Below are positions 28,705 through 38,850 of a stretch of DNA of 64,000 nt, in pieces (positions within the stretch are counted from its first letter, which is position 1; each line of letters begins with the position of its first letter). Both the position numbers and the translations under genes were made by a program. The stretch is from contig JAIRWC010000012.1 of the NCBI GenBank assembly GCA_031253495.1, positions 1-64,000 of the forward strand, given 5' to 3'. The DNA is from Oscillospiraceae bacterium (lineage in GTDB: Bacteria; Bacillota; Clostridia; Oscillospirales; Ruminococcaceae). The notes under the pieces are model-generated. The model searched no databases and was not told the origin of the DNA. It saw only the letters and a list, made by a program, of their open reading frames with translations.

Positions 28705-29343
28705 ATGGAAACCCGTATGAGCGAAATCGCTTCAAAGAAGAACAGGCACATCAAAATCGGAATAATTCCGGGGCACTTCGCCACCAACCATTCCCACGTG
28801 AATTATTACGTGGATATGGACAGCGTAAAATGCCGCCTTAAAACGGCCAAGGAAGCCGCCGAGGTTATTTCCGCGGAATATGTAAGCACCCAAATTGACA
28901 CGATTATCTGCCTTGAGGGCACCCGTATGCCCGGCGCGTTAATCGCCGAGCAGCTTTCGGAAAACCACAGCCATTCCGTCAATCACGGCAACGACATTTG
29001 CGTAATAACGCCCGAGCTTGATTCAAACAAGCAGATGATTTTCCGCGACAATACCCAAAACATGATTTGGAACAAACGGGTTCTCCTCCTTATTTCCTCC
29101 GCTTCCACGGGGAGGACGATTGAGAGGAGCGTCGAGTGCCTGCGGTATTACAGCGGGATTTTGGTGGCTGTGGCGGCGATTTTCAGCGCTATAGAGGAGG
29201 CCGGCGGTATTCACGTTAACTCGCTGTTCACCGCCGAAGACCTGCCGGGTTATTTTACGCTCCCCTCGGCGGAATGTCCGATGTGCCGCGAAAAGCAGAA
29301 GGTTGACGCTATTATCAACGACCACGGGTATTCCAAGATTTAA
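28705..29343 (+). CDS. orotate phosphoribosyltransferase-like protein with atypical PRPP loop and C-terminal CxxC
   Basis: PRTase layout: IDTIICLEGTRMPGALIAEQL ... RVLLLISSASTGRTIERSVECLRYYSG. Confidence 0.7.
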   Translation: METRMSEIASKKNRHIKIGIIPGHFATNHSHVNYYVDMDSVKCRLKTAKEAAEVISAEYVSTQIDTIICLEGTRMPGALIAEQLSENHSHSVNHGNDICVITPELDSNKQMIFRDNTQNMIWNKRVLLLISSASTGRTIERSVECLRYYSGILVAVAAIFSAIEEAGGIHVNSLFTAEDLPGYFTLPSAECPMCREKQKVDAIINDHGYSKI

Positions 29344-29361
29344 AAATCATAAGGTTGGGAT

Positions 29362-30402
29362 TTGATGGACGTTTTCGAGGTTCTTAAGAGGCTTACCCGC
29401 GCGGCGGGCGTTTCGGGCGGCGAAAATTCGGCGGCGTCGGTCGCGTCCGATTTTCTGAAAGAGTACGCCAACGCGGTGGGTTTCGATTGCCACGGCTCGG
29501 TTACGGGCTTCATCGGTAACCGCAACAACGGCAGACCCGTGATTTTACTCGACGCGCACATTGACGAAATCGGGTTAATCGTTACCCATATCGACAAGGA
29601 AGGCTTCGTTAAGGCGGAGCCTTGCGGCGGCGTCGACCGCCGTTCGCTTTCCGCGCTGACCGTTACGGTTCACGGGAAAGAACCCGTTAAGGGCGTGATA
29701 TGTTCTTCGCCGCCGCACGCCGGGAATAAAAATGAAGAAGCGGCTTTAAAAGCCGGCGAAATCCGGATTGATACGGGTTACGGCAGGGAAGGGCTCGAAA
29801 AGATAATCTCGCCCGGCGACAAAATTACGGCTGACGGCGAATTGACCCGCCTGCTCGGCGGTAAAGTCAGCGGGCGGGCTTTGGATAACCGCGCGGGCGT
29901 AACGGCGGTTTTATACGCTTTGTCGCTGCTGAAAAACGGCAGCCCGGGGTTTAATATCGCCGTGGCTTTCACCGTTCAGGAAGAATTAGGATGCAGGGGG
30001 GGGCGGGTTGCGGCGTATAACGCCGACGCCGATTACGCCATCGTAACGGACGTCAGTTATGGGATATCGCCGGCGATTTCGCCGAACGAAGAGCATAAAT
30101 GCGGAAAGCCGGGCGGCGGTCCCATGCTCGGATTCGCCCCCTCGCTTGACCGCGAAATGTTCGACGGGTTGAGAAAGACCGCCGAGGATTGGGAAATCCC
30201 CTATCAGCTTGAAATAATGAACCGCGACACGGGCGGGACGAACGCCGACGAAATCAGCCTTGCCAAGGGCGGGGTAAAAACCGCGCTGGTGTCCGTTCCC
30301 CTGCGGTATATGCACACGCCCGTCGAAACGGTCGCGCTTTCCGACGTCGAGGCGGCGGGGCAGTTAATAGCGGCTTATATCGAGGGGTTTAACTCCGTTT
30401 AA
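29362..30402 (+). CDS. M42 family metallopeptidase
   Basis: LDAHIDEIGLIVTHID, ALDNRAGVTAVLYAL, VQEELGCRGGRVA, GGTNADEI. Confidence 0.93.
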   Translation: MMDVFEVLKRLTRAAGVSGGENSAASVASDFLKEYANAVGFDCHGSVTGFIGNRNNGRPVILLDAHIDEIGLIVTHIDKEGFVKAEPCGGVDRRSLSALTVTVHGKEPVKGVICSSPPHAGNKNEEAALKAGEIRIDTGYGREGLEKIISPGDKITADGELTRLLGGKVSGRALDNRAGVTAVLYALSLLKNGSPGFNIAVAFTVQEELGCRGGRVAAYNADADYAIVTDVSYGISPAISPNEEHKCGKPGGGPMLGFAPSLDREMFDGLRKTAEDWEIPYQLEIMNRDTGGTNADEISLAKGGVKTALVSVPLRYMHTPVETVALSDVEAAGQLIAAYIEGFNSV

Positions 30403-30449
30403 GTTCAAAACGCAAAGCATTTTGAATTATACTCGCGAGGAAGGTTATA

Positions 30450-31466
30450 ATGCTCGAACTGTTAAAAAAATTATGCGCCTTGAACGGCGTGAGCGGGGAC
30501 GAAAACGACGTCGCCGATTTTATAATCGGCGAAATAGGTTCCGACGGGGTAGTCGTCCAAAGGGATAACTTAGGCAACGTTCTCGTATTTAAAAAAGGGG
30601 AACGCACCCCGAACAAGAAAATTATGTTCGCCGCGCACATGGACGAGGTGGGGTTCGTCGTTACGGATATCACGAAAGAGGGGTTTTTGCGGTTCGCGCC
30701 CGTCGGCGGGATTTCGCCGTCGGCGGTTTTCGGGCGCGGGGTGGTATTCAAGAACAATATCGTCGGCGTAATCGGCGGAAAGCCCGTTCACCTGCTTGAC
30801 GGCGATGAAAAAAGCAAGCAGCCGAAAATCGGGGATTTGCTGATTGACATAGGCGCGGCGGATAAGCGCGAAGCGGAGAAATACGTCCAAAGGGGCGATA
30901 ACTGTTATTTTACCGGGGAATTTACCGAATTCGGAAACAACCGTATCGGCGCGAAGGCGATTGACGACCGTTTAGGGTGCGCGATTATGTTGGATATGCT
31001 GCGTTCGGATTTAAAATACGACTGCTCGTTCGCCTTTACCGTACGGGAGGAAGTGGGGTGCAGGGGAGCCGGAGCCGCCGTTTTTAACCTTGAACCCGAT
31101 ATATGCGCGGTTTTGGAAGCGACGACGGCGCTCGATACGCCGGGCGTTCCGGAAAGCGACGCGGTTTGCCGGTTAGGCATGGGAACGGTCGTTTCTTACA
31201 TGGATAAAGGCGCGGTTTATGATAGGGAATTATATAACATCGCCTTTGAAACGGCCGAGGAAAACAATTTAAAATGCCAAACCAAGACGAAAATCATCGG
31301 CGGCAACGACGCCTCCGCCATCCATAAGTCGTTCGGGGGGGTAAGGACGGTCGCTTTATCCTGTCCCTGCCGTTATCTGCATACGTCTTTTTGCGTAATT
31401 GACAAAGGCGATTTTTCGGAGATGAGGGTTTTGGCCGAAAAGCTGTCGGAGAAAGCGGCGTTATGA
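30450..31466 (+). CDS. M42 family metallopeptidase (second copy)
   Basis: FAAHMDEVGFVVTDIT, IDDRLGCAIMLDML, VREEVGCRGAGAA, GGNDASAIHKS. Confidence 0.94.
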   Translation: MLELLKKLCALNGVSGDENDVADFIIGEIGSDGVVVQRDNLGNVLVFKKGERTPNKKIMFAAHMDEVGFVVTDITKEGFLRFAPVGGISPSAVFGRGVVFKNNIVGVIGGKPVHLLDGDEKSKQPKIGDLLIDIGAADKREAEKYVQRGDNCYFTGEFTEFGNNRIGAKAIDDRLGCAIMLDMLRSDLKYDCSFAFTVREEVGCRGAGAAVFNLEPDICAVLEATTALDTPGVPESDAVCRLGMGTVVSYMDKGAVYDRELYNIAFETAEENNLKCQTKTKIIGGNDASAIHKSFGGVRTVALSCPCRYLHTSFCVIDKGDFSEMRVLAEKLSEKAAL

Positions 31467-32071
31467 AATCGTGCGCAATCGTCGGGGCGGGGGAGTTTAA
31501 CGGCTTTCACCCCTGTTTTGCCGGCGAATATACAATCGCCGCCGACGGCGGGTGCGACAATCTCGCCAAATTCGGGATAACGCCGGATTTAATCGTCGGG
31601 GACTGCGATTCGATAAGCGAAATTCCCGGCGGCGTCGAGGTCGTCCGCGCCCCTTCGGAAAAAGATGAAACCGACGCGGCGTTAGCCGTGAACGAAGCGA
31701 TAAGGCGGGGTTATGTCCGGTTTTATATTTACGGGGCTTTGGGCGGAAGGTTGGACCATACCTTAGCGAACATATCCCTTTTGGCGAACCTGTCAAGACG
31801 GGGCTTCACGGCGCGGATAATCGGCAAAAACGAGATTATCGCCGCCGTAACCGACGGTGTGGCGGCTTTCGGCGCGGATAAAACGGGGATAATTTCAATT
31901 TTCCCCGCGGGGGAAAAGGCAAAAGGCGTGAGTTTGAAAGGTTTGAAGTACGGGCTTGACGACGCGGAGTTAAGGTTTGACGCCGCCGTCGGCGTGAGCA
32001 ACGAGTTTATCGGAGAGGAAAGTTTTGTCGGGGTTAAAAAAGGAACGCTGATAATCGTAACCGGCGCTTAG
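31463..32071 (+). CDS. thiN: thiamine diphosphokinase
   Basis: TIAADGGCDNLAKFGITPDLIVGDCDSI, ETDAALAVNEAI, GALGGRLDHTLANI. Confidence 0.94.
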   Translation: MKSCAIVGAGEFNGFHPCFAGEYTIAADGGCDNLAKFGITPDLIVGDCDSISEIPGGVEVVRAPSEKDETDAALAVNEAIRRGYVRFYIYGALGGRLDHTLANISLLANLSRRGFTARIIGKNEIIAAVTDGVAAFGADKTGIISIFPAGEKAKGVSLKGLKYGLDDAELRFDAAVGVSNEFIGEESFVGVKKGTLIIVTGA

Positions 32072-32112
32072 GACGGTATGGCAATTTATCTTGCAAGGAG
32101 AAACAAACAAGC

Positions 32113-33339
32113 ATGACCATTTTCCAAGAGCTTAAACGGCGCGGGTTAATCGCGCAGACCAGCCGCGAAGAAGAAATAGAGGCGCTTTTTGAAAAAGAGC
32201 GGGTGAAGTTCTACGTCGGGTTCGACGCGACCGCCGACTCGCTTCACATAGGCGGGTTGCTCCAGTTAATAACGATGCGGAGGTTACAGCGGGCGGGGCA
32301 TTACCCAATCGCGCTGCTCGGCACGGCCACCACCGTTATCGGCGACCCGACGGGCAAAACCGATATGCGAAAAATGCTCGACGACGGGCAAATCGCGCAC
32401 AACGCCGAGTGTTTCAAAGAGCAAATGTCGCGGTTCATCGAGTTCGGCGAAGGGAAAGCCGAAATCGTCCGCAACGGCGACTGGTTCGCCGACATGAAGT
32501 ACCTTGAGTTTCTGCGCGACATAGGCAGGCACTTCTCGGTCAATAAAATGCTGACCGCCGAGTGTTTTAAATCGCGGTTCGAGGGCAAGGGGCTGTCGTT
32601 CCTTGAGTTTAACTATATGTTGCTGCAAAGCTACGACTTCCTGCATTTGTACAGGACGAAGGGGGTTAGGCTGCAGCTCGGCGGCGACGACCAGTGGTCG
32701 AACGTTCTCGCGGGCGCGGACTTGATTCGCAGGGTTGAACAGGGCGAGGCGTTCGCGATGACCTTCGCGCTTATCACCACCAAAGACGGCAAGAAAATGG
32801 GCAAAACCGAAAAAGGCGCGCTCTGGCTTGACGCCGAGAAATGCCCCCCCTACGACTTTTTCCAGTATTTCCGCAACGTCGACGACGCGGAAGTCGTCAA
32901 GCTTATGAAAATGCTGACCTTTATCCCCGTCGGCGAAATCGAGGAAATGGAAAAGACGCTTAGCGGCGCGGAGTTCAACGCCGCCAAGGAACGCTTGGCT
33001 TTTGAAGTGACCGCGCTGGTTCACGGCGAGGGCGAGGCGGCAAAGGCGCGCGACGCGGCGAAAAGCGTGTTCGGGGCGGGGAGAGCTAACGACAATATGC
33101 CGACGGTTACGCTTGCCGAAAGCGACTTTTCCGACGGGAAGATAGCCGTTCTCGATTTGTTGGTGAAGGCGGGGCTGTGCGCTTCCAAGCGCGAGGCGAG
33201 AACGACGGTCGAGCAGGGCGCGGCAAGCGTCAACCGCGTCAAGGTTACCGACGTCAACGCGCTTATCGAAATTGACGGTTACGCCGAGGTGCAAAAGGGC
33301 AAGAAGAATTTCGTGAAAGCGGTAAGGGGGCGGGGATAA
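32113..33339 (+). CDS. tyrS: tyrosyl-tRNA synthetase
   Basis: YVGFDATADSLHIGGL, GDDQWSN, KMGKTEKGALWL, S4-like C-terminus. Confidence 0.98.
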   Translation: MTIFQELKRRGLIAQTSREEEIEALFEKERVKFYVGFDATADSLHIGGLLQLITMRRLQRAGHYPIALLGTATTVIGDPTGKTDMRKMLDDGQIAHNAECFKEQMSRFIEFGEGKAEIVRNGDWFADMKYLEFLRDIGRHFSVNKMLTAECFKSRFEGKGLSFLEFNYMLLQSYDFLHLYRTKGVRLQLGGDDQWSNVLAGADLIRRVEQGEAFAMTFALITTKDGKKMGKTEKGALWLDAEKCPPYDFFQYFRNVDDAEVVKLMKMLTFIPVGEIEEMEKTLSGAEFNAAKERLAFEVTALVHGEGEAAKARDAAKSVFGAGRANDNMPTVTLAESDFSDGKIAVLDLLVKAGLCASKREARTTVEQGAASVNRVKVTDVNALIEIDGYAEVQKGKKNFVKAVRGRG

Positions 33340-33473
33340 CGCCCGCGCCCGTAAAGTTCAGCGTAAAAACATATTTTTTTAATAGAAAATTCACGCCGTC
33401 TACACAATGCCGGGGTATTATTAAGACAAGAAAGGTCGTCGGCGGTTCGCCGGCAAAACGAAAGGAGTTAATT

Positions 33474-34784
33474 ATGGAATACGAATACGGTTACGTCAAC
33501 GACGCGATTGAAGCCGCGCACGCAAGGACGGAATTTCCGTCGGAGCCGCGTTCACGCGTTCCCGTTTTTCCGCGGACCGCGCCGGGGTCGCGCCAAACGC
33601 CGAAAAGGAGAAAGGGTAAGTTAAGAACCGTTATAGCGGCGTGTTTGGCGGTGATAGTTTTGGGCGGCGCGTCCGGCTTCGGCGGGGCGTACCTTTGGAA
33701 CGGCATTAACGGCATCTTAAACGGCGGCGAACGCGAAAACGGACCCGTGCTTTCCGACAGGAACGCCGGCGCGACGACGGAGGAATTATCAATCGCCGAA
33801 CCCGACGTCCTCGTGCCGCCGAGCGAAAACGACAGGCTGTTAAGCAAGATTGAGCTTTATGAAAAGGTCAGCGATTCCGTCGTGGGGATTAAGATTTCGT
33901 ACCGGAACGGCGGATACGGGAACGACGGCGTGGTGGCGAGCGGCGTTATCTACACCACGGACGGGTATGTCATAACCTGCGCGCACGTCGTCGTTAACGC
34001 AAGCAAGGTTTATGTCGTCGTCAACGATTATGCCGACCCCGAAATCGTTTACGAATACGAGGCGGAAGTGTTAGGTATGGATAACCCCACGGATTTGGCG
34101 GTGTTGAAAATCAAACGCGACGAACCGTTCAAGGCGTCGGCAATCGGCAGCAGCGGCGATTTGAAAATAGGGCAGGACGTCTGCGCCGTGGGAAACCCCG
34201 CCGGGCTTTCCAAAACCTTGACGGACGGGATAGTTTCGGGACTTCAGCGCGGTTTGGGCGACAACACCTACGAACTGCCTTCCATTCAGACGAACGCGGC
34301 GGTTAACGGGGGCAATTCCGGCGGCCCGCTCTACGATATGTACGGGAACGTGGTCGGCATAGTCAATAAGAAAATCGTTTATAACGGCGAGATAGACAAT
34401 TTGGGGTTCGCCATTTCAATAGACGAGGCGAAACCGATTATCGACGAGCTTGTCAAAAACGGCTCCGTTACCAGCCGCGCCAGGCTCGGCATTTCCGCTA
34501 AGGAAGTCAACTCTCAAAACGCTTTCACGCTTGGCGTGGACGTGGAAAAGGGGCTTTACGTGGACAGCGTGACGCCGGGGACGTCCGCCGCGGAAAGCGG
34601 GTTGACGCGCGGCGACGTGATTATCAAAATCGACGGGAAGGACGTCGCGACCATTGCCGACGTGCAAGGGATTATCAAATTCAAGAGCGCGGGGGACATG
34701 GTGGAGGTTACCGTCGTGAGATACGATAAGTTCGGCGAAAAGGAAGAGTTGAAGATAAAATTCAAGCTGACGGCAAGCAGTTGA
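33474..34784 (+). CDS. HtrA-like S1C serine protease with PDZ domain
   Basis: TCAHVV, DNPTDLAVLKI, NGGNSGGPL; C-terminal PDZ. Confidence 0.96.
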   Translation: MEYEYGYVNDAIEAAHARTEFPSEPRSRVPVFPRTAPGSRQTPKRRKGKLRTVIAACLAVIVLGGASGFGGAYLWNGINGILNGGERENGPVLSDRNAGATTEELSIAEPDVLVPPSENDRLLSKIELYEKVSDSVVGIKISYRNGGYGNDGVVASGVIYTTDGYVITCAHVVVNASKVYVVVNDYADPEIVYEYEAEVLGMDNPTDLAVLKIKRDEPFKASAIGSSGDLKIGQDVCAVGNPAGLSKTLTDGIVSGLQRGLGDNTYELPSIQTNAAVNGGNSGGPLYDMYGNVVGIVNKKIVYNGEIDNLGFAISIDEAKPIIDELVKNGSVTSRARLGISAKEVNSQNAFTLGVDVEKGLYVDSVTPGTSAAESGLTRGDVIIKIDGKDVATIADVQGIIKFKSAGDMVEVTVVRYDKFGEKEELKIKFKLTASS

Positions 34785-34807
34785 CGCTATTTGCCTTTTA
34801 AAACGGG

Positions 34808-34834
34808 AAAGGCGGCTTTACGCCGCCTTTTCTC
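34808..34834. terminator. bidirectional terminator between convergent genes
   Basis: AAAGGCGGC-TTTAC-GCCGCCTTTTCTC. Confidence 0.8.
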
Positions 34835-35807
34835 ACTGCATGAGTATATAACCGCCGTATCCGCAGTATACAAGCATAAAGATAACCGCCTCGTACCTTT
34901 TCAGTTTTCTGTTGGTAGACGAAAAAATCCACAAAAGTACGACGGACAGAGACATAAAGGTCATATCGACGGCGTTAAACGCCGCCGTCGCCGCCTCGCC
35001 CAAAACGATTACGGGCAGACCGAGCACTATGCACGCGTTGAATATATTGCTACCCACTATATTGCCGATAGCCATGTTGTTTTCGCCTTTTTTTGCCGCC
35101 ATTACGGTGGTTACCAATTCCGGAAGGGAAGTCCCTATTGATATTATCGTTACGGATATTATCTTTTGGCTTATCCCTATTCTTTCGGCGAAGGCGGCGA
35201 CGTTGTCCACGACCAAGCCGCTCCCCAAAATAACTCCTGTCAGCCCCAACGCTATGATTATAACGGATTTGAGCGTTTTATATCTCGGGGTTTCGTTCGC
35301 GTTTTTGTTTTTGCCGTCCGATAACAGCGTGATTAAATAATAGACGAATATGGAGAAAAAGAGGATTAACGTAACGCCGTCCGCCCGCGTGAGCGAGTTC
35401 GCCCGGGAGGGGTCGAACAGGTTATCCAAAAACAGCGTTGACAGACCTAACGTTACCAGCAGCAATATGGGAATTTCTTTTTTTATTACGTCGTTGCAGA
35501 TTTGAAAAGGGACTATCAAAACCGCCAAACCCAGTATAACGAGTATGTTGGCTATATTGCTCCCTATCACGTTCCCGAAGAGCATATCCGCGTTGCCCGA
35601 CAGGCGCGAATTGAAAGAAATGGCGAGTTCCGGCGCGGACGTGCCGAAAGCCACTATCGTCAGACCGATTACGGACGCGGGGATTTTTAAATTCTTAGCG
35701 AAAGACGAAGCGCCTTCGACAAAAAAATCGGCGCATTTTATCAGGATAAAAAACCCGGCGACTGACAGCAAAATATTTAATGGCAAGTTAACCGACCCCC
35801 GCTTCAT
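34833..35807 (-). CDS. CaCA family sodium/calcium antiporter
   Basis: FGTSAPELAISFNSRLSGNADMLFGNVIGSNIANIL and SIGTSLPELVTTVMAAKKGENNMAIGNIVGSNIFNA repeats. Confidence 0.94.
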   Translation of the reverse strand: MKRGSVNLPLNILLSVAGFFILIKCADFFVEGASSFAKNLKIPASVIGLTIVAFGTSAPELAISFNSRLSGNADMLFGNVIGSNIANILVILGLAVLIVPFQICNDVIKKEIPILLLVTLGLSTLFLDNLFDPSRANSLTRADGVTLILFFSIFVYYLITLLSDGKNKNANETPRYKTLKSVIIIALGLTGVILGSGLVVDNVAAFAERIGISQKIISVTIISIGTSLPELVTTVMAAKKGENNMAIGNIVGSNIFNACIVLGLPVIVLGEAATAAFNAVDMTFMSLSVVLLWIFSSTNRKLKRYEAVIFMLVYCGYGGYILMQ

Positions 35808-35905
35808 GGCGGATTATGTTTTTATGAAAGCGTCCGCAGGAACGCGCCGTCCTGCGGACTTTCATACGAACGCGCGGCGGGCGCCGCCGCAACGGCGCGG
35901 AACCG

Positions 35906-36163
35906 TTATCCCGCGTAAACCGTCGGGCTTCCGCAAATATCGCAAAAACGCGCGTCGTCAGGGTAAATGAATTTGGTTTTGTGATAATCGCAGTCGATGT
36001 TCGTGCAGATGTTTTGGTAAGGCGCGTCTTCCGCGTCGGGCAGCTTCGCCCCGCATTTAAGGCAAAATTTCGATTCAACCCTATAGGATTGGTTTTTGCA
36101 GTTCGCGCAAGTTTTCATGATTCCCTCCTCATGCTTTTCCGCTGTACGGTATAAGCATATCAC
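35906..36163 (-). CDS. small double zinc-ribbon protein
   Basis: CANCKNQ...FCLKCGAKLP and CTNIDCDYHKT...FCDICGSPT. Confidence 0.75.
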   Translation of the reverse strand: MICLYRTAEKHEEGIMKTCANCKNQSYRVESKFCLKCGAKLPDAEDAPYQNICTNIDCDYHKTKFIYPDDARFCDICGSPTVYAG

Positions 36164-36185
36164 ATTATCGTCTGAAAGTCAACCG

Positions 36186-37313
36186 TTACGGCAAATCTTG
36201 CCGGCGCGTCGCCGCCCTTGCCGCTTCGGCGGCGCTCGCCCACGCCCACGCCAGGTTATATCCGCCGCAATCGCCGTCAACGTTGACCGCCTCGCCGATT
36301 ATAAACAAATTAGGATGGAGCTTCGACGACAAATCGCCGTTAAGTTCGGCGGCGGGGACGCCCCCCGCCGTAACCTGCGCTTTGCCGAGCGGGGCTGTTC
36401 CCGTTACCGGAAAACGCCAGTCCTTAATTAAACCGACCGCGTCGCCCCGCCGCTGCGCGAGCGCCGCCCCTATCCGCTTGCGGAACAGCCCGGTGAAACG
36501 GTCTTCCGGCGCGCAGCCGGCGCGTTTGTTTATAATTTCCCTCAATTCCCCCGGCGTGAAATCGGGGGCGATGTCCAACGAAACCGTCAGCCTGTTCCCG
36601 TAATCGCGGACAAGGCGGGAAAGGTTCATAACACATATTCCCGACAGCGAACCGTCGTTGAACTGCACTTCCCCCCGCTCGGATTTGAGGGTTTTCCCGC
36701 CCGCCTCGGCGCGGCAAACGGCGCGCACCCGCAGCCCTTTGAGCGGACGGGTCAGGGCTTTATCGGTGATTATCGGGCAAAGCGAGGGAAAGGGCGTTAT
36801 TATCGTATGACCTATCTTTCCGAGCGGCCCGAAGTTTGAAGTCTCGCCGCCGCCCGCCGCCCAAATCAGCTTTTTCGCGAAAATCCCGCCGTTTATCAAG
36901 AACCCGCCGTCAATCGGGGTTATATCGGAGCAGGTCGTCCCCGGCATGAACGCGGCGTTCGGGAAAGCGGCGAGTCTTAGCGCGTCCAAAACGGAAGCGG
37001 CGGCGTTTGAATGGGGGTAAACACGCCCGTCCCCGTCGGTTACGCAAACCAACCCCAGCGAGGCGAAAAATCTTTCCGCCCCCTCCCATTTCGCGAGGAC
37101 GGCGCGCGCCAGTTCCGCGTCGCCGTGATACGCGCCCAATTCAAGAGGGGAATGTGAAAGGTTGCACCGCCCGTTCCCCGTCATAAGCAGCTTTTGTCCG
37201 GCGCGCGCGCCGCGTTCCGCGACGAGAACGCGTTTACCCGATTTTGAAACGAGCGCGGCGGCGGCCAAGCCGGACGCGCCGCCGCCGATTATGGCTATGT
37301 CAAATTTCTCCAT
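36186..37313 (-). CDS. HI0933/YhiN family flavoprotein (NAD(P)/FAD-dependent oxidoreductase)
   Basis: MEKFDIAIIGGGASGLAAAALVSKSGKRVLVAERGARAGQKLLMTGNGRCNLSH; GEAVNVDGDCGGYNLAWAWASA. Confidence 0.93.
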   Translation of the reverse strand: MEKFDIAIIGGGASGLAAAALVSKSGKRVLVAERGARAGQKLLMTGNGRCNLSHSPLELGAYHGDAELARAVLAKWEGAERFFASLGLVCVTDGDGRVYPHSNAAASVLDALRLAAFPNAAFMPGTTCSDITPIDGGFLINGGIFAKKLIWAAGGGETSNFGPLGKIGHTIITPFPSLCPIITDKALTRPLKGLRVRAVCRAEAGGKTLKSERGEVQFNDGSLSGICVMNLSRLVRDYGNRLTVSLDIAPDFTPGELREIINKRAGCAPEDRFTGLFRKRIGAALAQRRGDAVGLIKDWRFPVTGTAPLGKAQVTAGGVPAAELNGDLSSKLHPNLFIIGEAVNVDGDCGGYNLAWAWASAAEAARAATRRQDLP

Positions 37314-37363
37314 TGATTTGCGGTTCTTCTCACACTGATTTCCGATTAAAACGGGGGACGGTA

Positions 37364-38425
37364 TCAAACGCGTATCAGCGTTTTCGGCGTTTTCGTAAGG
37401 TTGACGCATCCGTTTTTGGTAACCACCGCCATATCCTCAATCCGTACCCCGAACTTATGCGGGATATACACCCCCGGCTCTACCGTGAGAACCATGCCCT
37501 CTTTAAGCGTCGAATCCGATTTCGCGGAAAGGGCGGGCGCTTCGTGAACTTCCAGCCCGACCCCGTGTCCGAGGCTGTGCCCGAAAAAGTTCTCGTACCC
37601 CCACGCCTCCAGCGTGGAGCGCGCCACGTTGTCAAGCAGCTTCCCCGTAACTCCGGCGCGGATTGCCTTTAAAGCGTCGGTGTTCGCCGACCATACCGCG
37701 TCGTAAACCCGCTTCATGTTTTCGGTGGGCTTGCCGACGACGACCGTTCGCGTCATGTCCGAACTGTAGCCGTCTACCGACGCGCCGAAGTCGATTATCA
37801 GAAAATCGCCGTTTTCCAACGGCTTATCCGTGGGGGCGGCGTGCGGAACGGCGGAATTTTTCCCCGAAGCGGCGATTGTGGGGAACGCCGCGCCGTCCGC
37901 CCCCAATTCCATCATATAATAGTTCAAAACGGCGGCGACCTGTTTTTCGGTTACGCCCGCTTTCAGCTTTGTAATCAGTTTTCCGAAAGCGCGTTCGGCA
38001 AGCCTTTGCGCCGTTTCGATTTTTTTCAGTTCCGAAGCGCTTTTAACCGCGCGTTTTTTTATAATTAAGTCTGAAAGCCAAGGCGAAGCGTCAAATTCCG
38101 TCTGCGGGAACATCTTTTTATATTTTTCAAACTCCGCCAGCGTTACGGTTTTGTTCTCGACTGAGACGGTTTCTATTCCGTGCTTCATAAAGATATATTC
38201 CAAATGCTCCTTCAGCTCGTTCAGCAAAACGACCTTGAAGTCCTTAACGGTCTCCGCGGCTTTTTCGTAATATCGCGAATCGGTTAAAAAATAGCTCTTT
38301 TCCTTTGTGACGACGACGACGCCGGACGACGACTTAAACCCCGTCACATAACGGCGGCCGACCTCCGACGTGATTAACGCCGCCTGTTTTGAATCCGGCA
38401 AAGAATCGGCGATTATCTCATTCAT
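37364..38425 (-). CDS. M24 family aminopeptidase (Xaa-Pro type)
   Basis: LIIDFGASVDGYSSDMTRTVVVG, FGHSLGHGVGLEVHEAP, LTVEPGVYIP. Confidence 0.95.
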   Translation of the reverse strand: MNEIIADSLPDSKQAALITSEVGRRYVTGFKSSSGVVVVTKEKSYFLTDSRYYEKAAETVKDFKVVLLNELKEHLEYIFMKHGIETVSVENKTVTLAEFEKYKKMFPQTEFDASPWLSDLIIKKRAVKSASELKKIETAQRLAERAFGKLITKLKAGVTEKQVAAVLNYYMMELGADGAAFPTIAASGKNSAVPHAAPTDKPLENGDFLIIDFGASVDGYSSDMTRTVVVGKPTENMKRVYDAVWSANTDALKAIRAGVTGKLLDNVARSTLEAWGYENFFGHSLGHGVGLEVHEAPALSAKSDSTLKEGMVLTVEPGVYIPHKFGVRIEDMAVVTKNGCVNLTKTPKTLIRV

Positions 38426-38850
38426 AACATCTCCTTGACGGCGTATAACGCCAATATATAGCTGTTTTTCCCGAACCCGGCGATAACCCCTTTGCAAACC
38501 GGCGCGATTACGGAACGGGCGCGAAATTCCTCCCGCGTGTGGACGTTGGACAGGTGAACCTCGATTACGGGGATTTTCAGCGCGGAAATGGCGTCCCTAA
38601 TCGCGTAGCTGTAATGGGTGTAAGCCCCCGCGTTGAGTATGACGCCGGCGGCGGTTCGCCCCGCCTCATGCAGTCTGTCTATAATGTTCCCCTCGCAGTT
38701 CGACTGATAAAATTCGCAGTCTATTTCCAACTCTTTACACTTTTTTTCGATGAACACATAGACGTCTTCAAGCGTTTCGGTTCCGTAAACGCCCGGTTCC
38801 CGCGTTCCCAGTAAATTCAAGTTCGCCCCGTTGATAACGTAGATTTTCAT
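38422..38850 (-). CDS. aroQ: type II 3-dehydroquinate dehydratase
   Basis: MKIYVINGANLNLLGTREPGVYG; VILNAGAYTHYSYAIRDAI; VEVHLSNVHTREEFR. Confidence 0.96.
   Translation of the reverse strand: MKIYVINGANLNLLGTREPGVYGTETLEDVYVFIEKKCKELEIDCEFYQSNCEGNIIDRLHEAGRTAAGVILNAGAYTHYSYAIRDAISALKIPVIEVHLSNVHTREEFRARSVIAPVCKGVIAGFGKNSYILALYAVKEML

Noticed and set aside
32284-33294. 336 aa minus-strand ORF
   Set aside because: Shadow of tyrS; no recognisable protein motifs.
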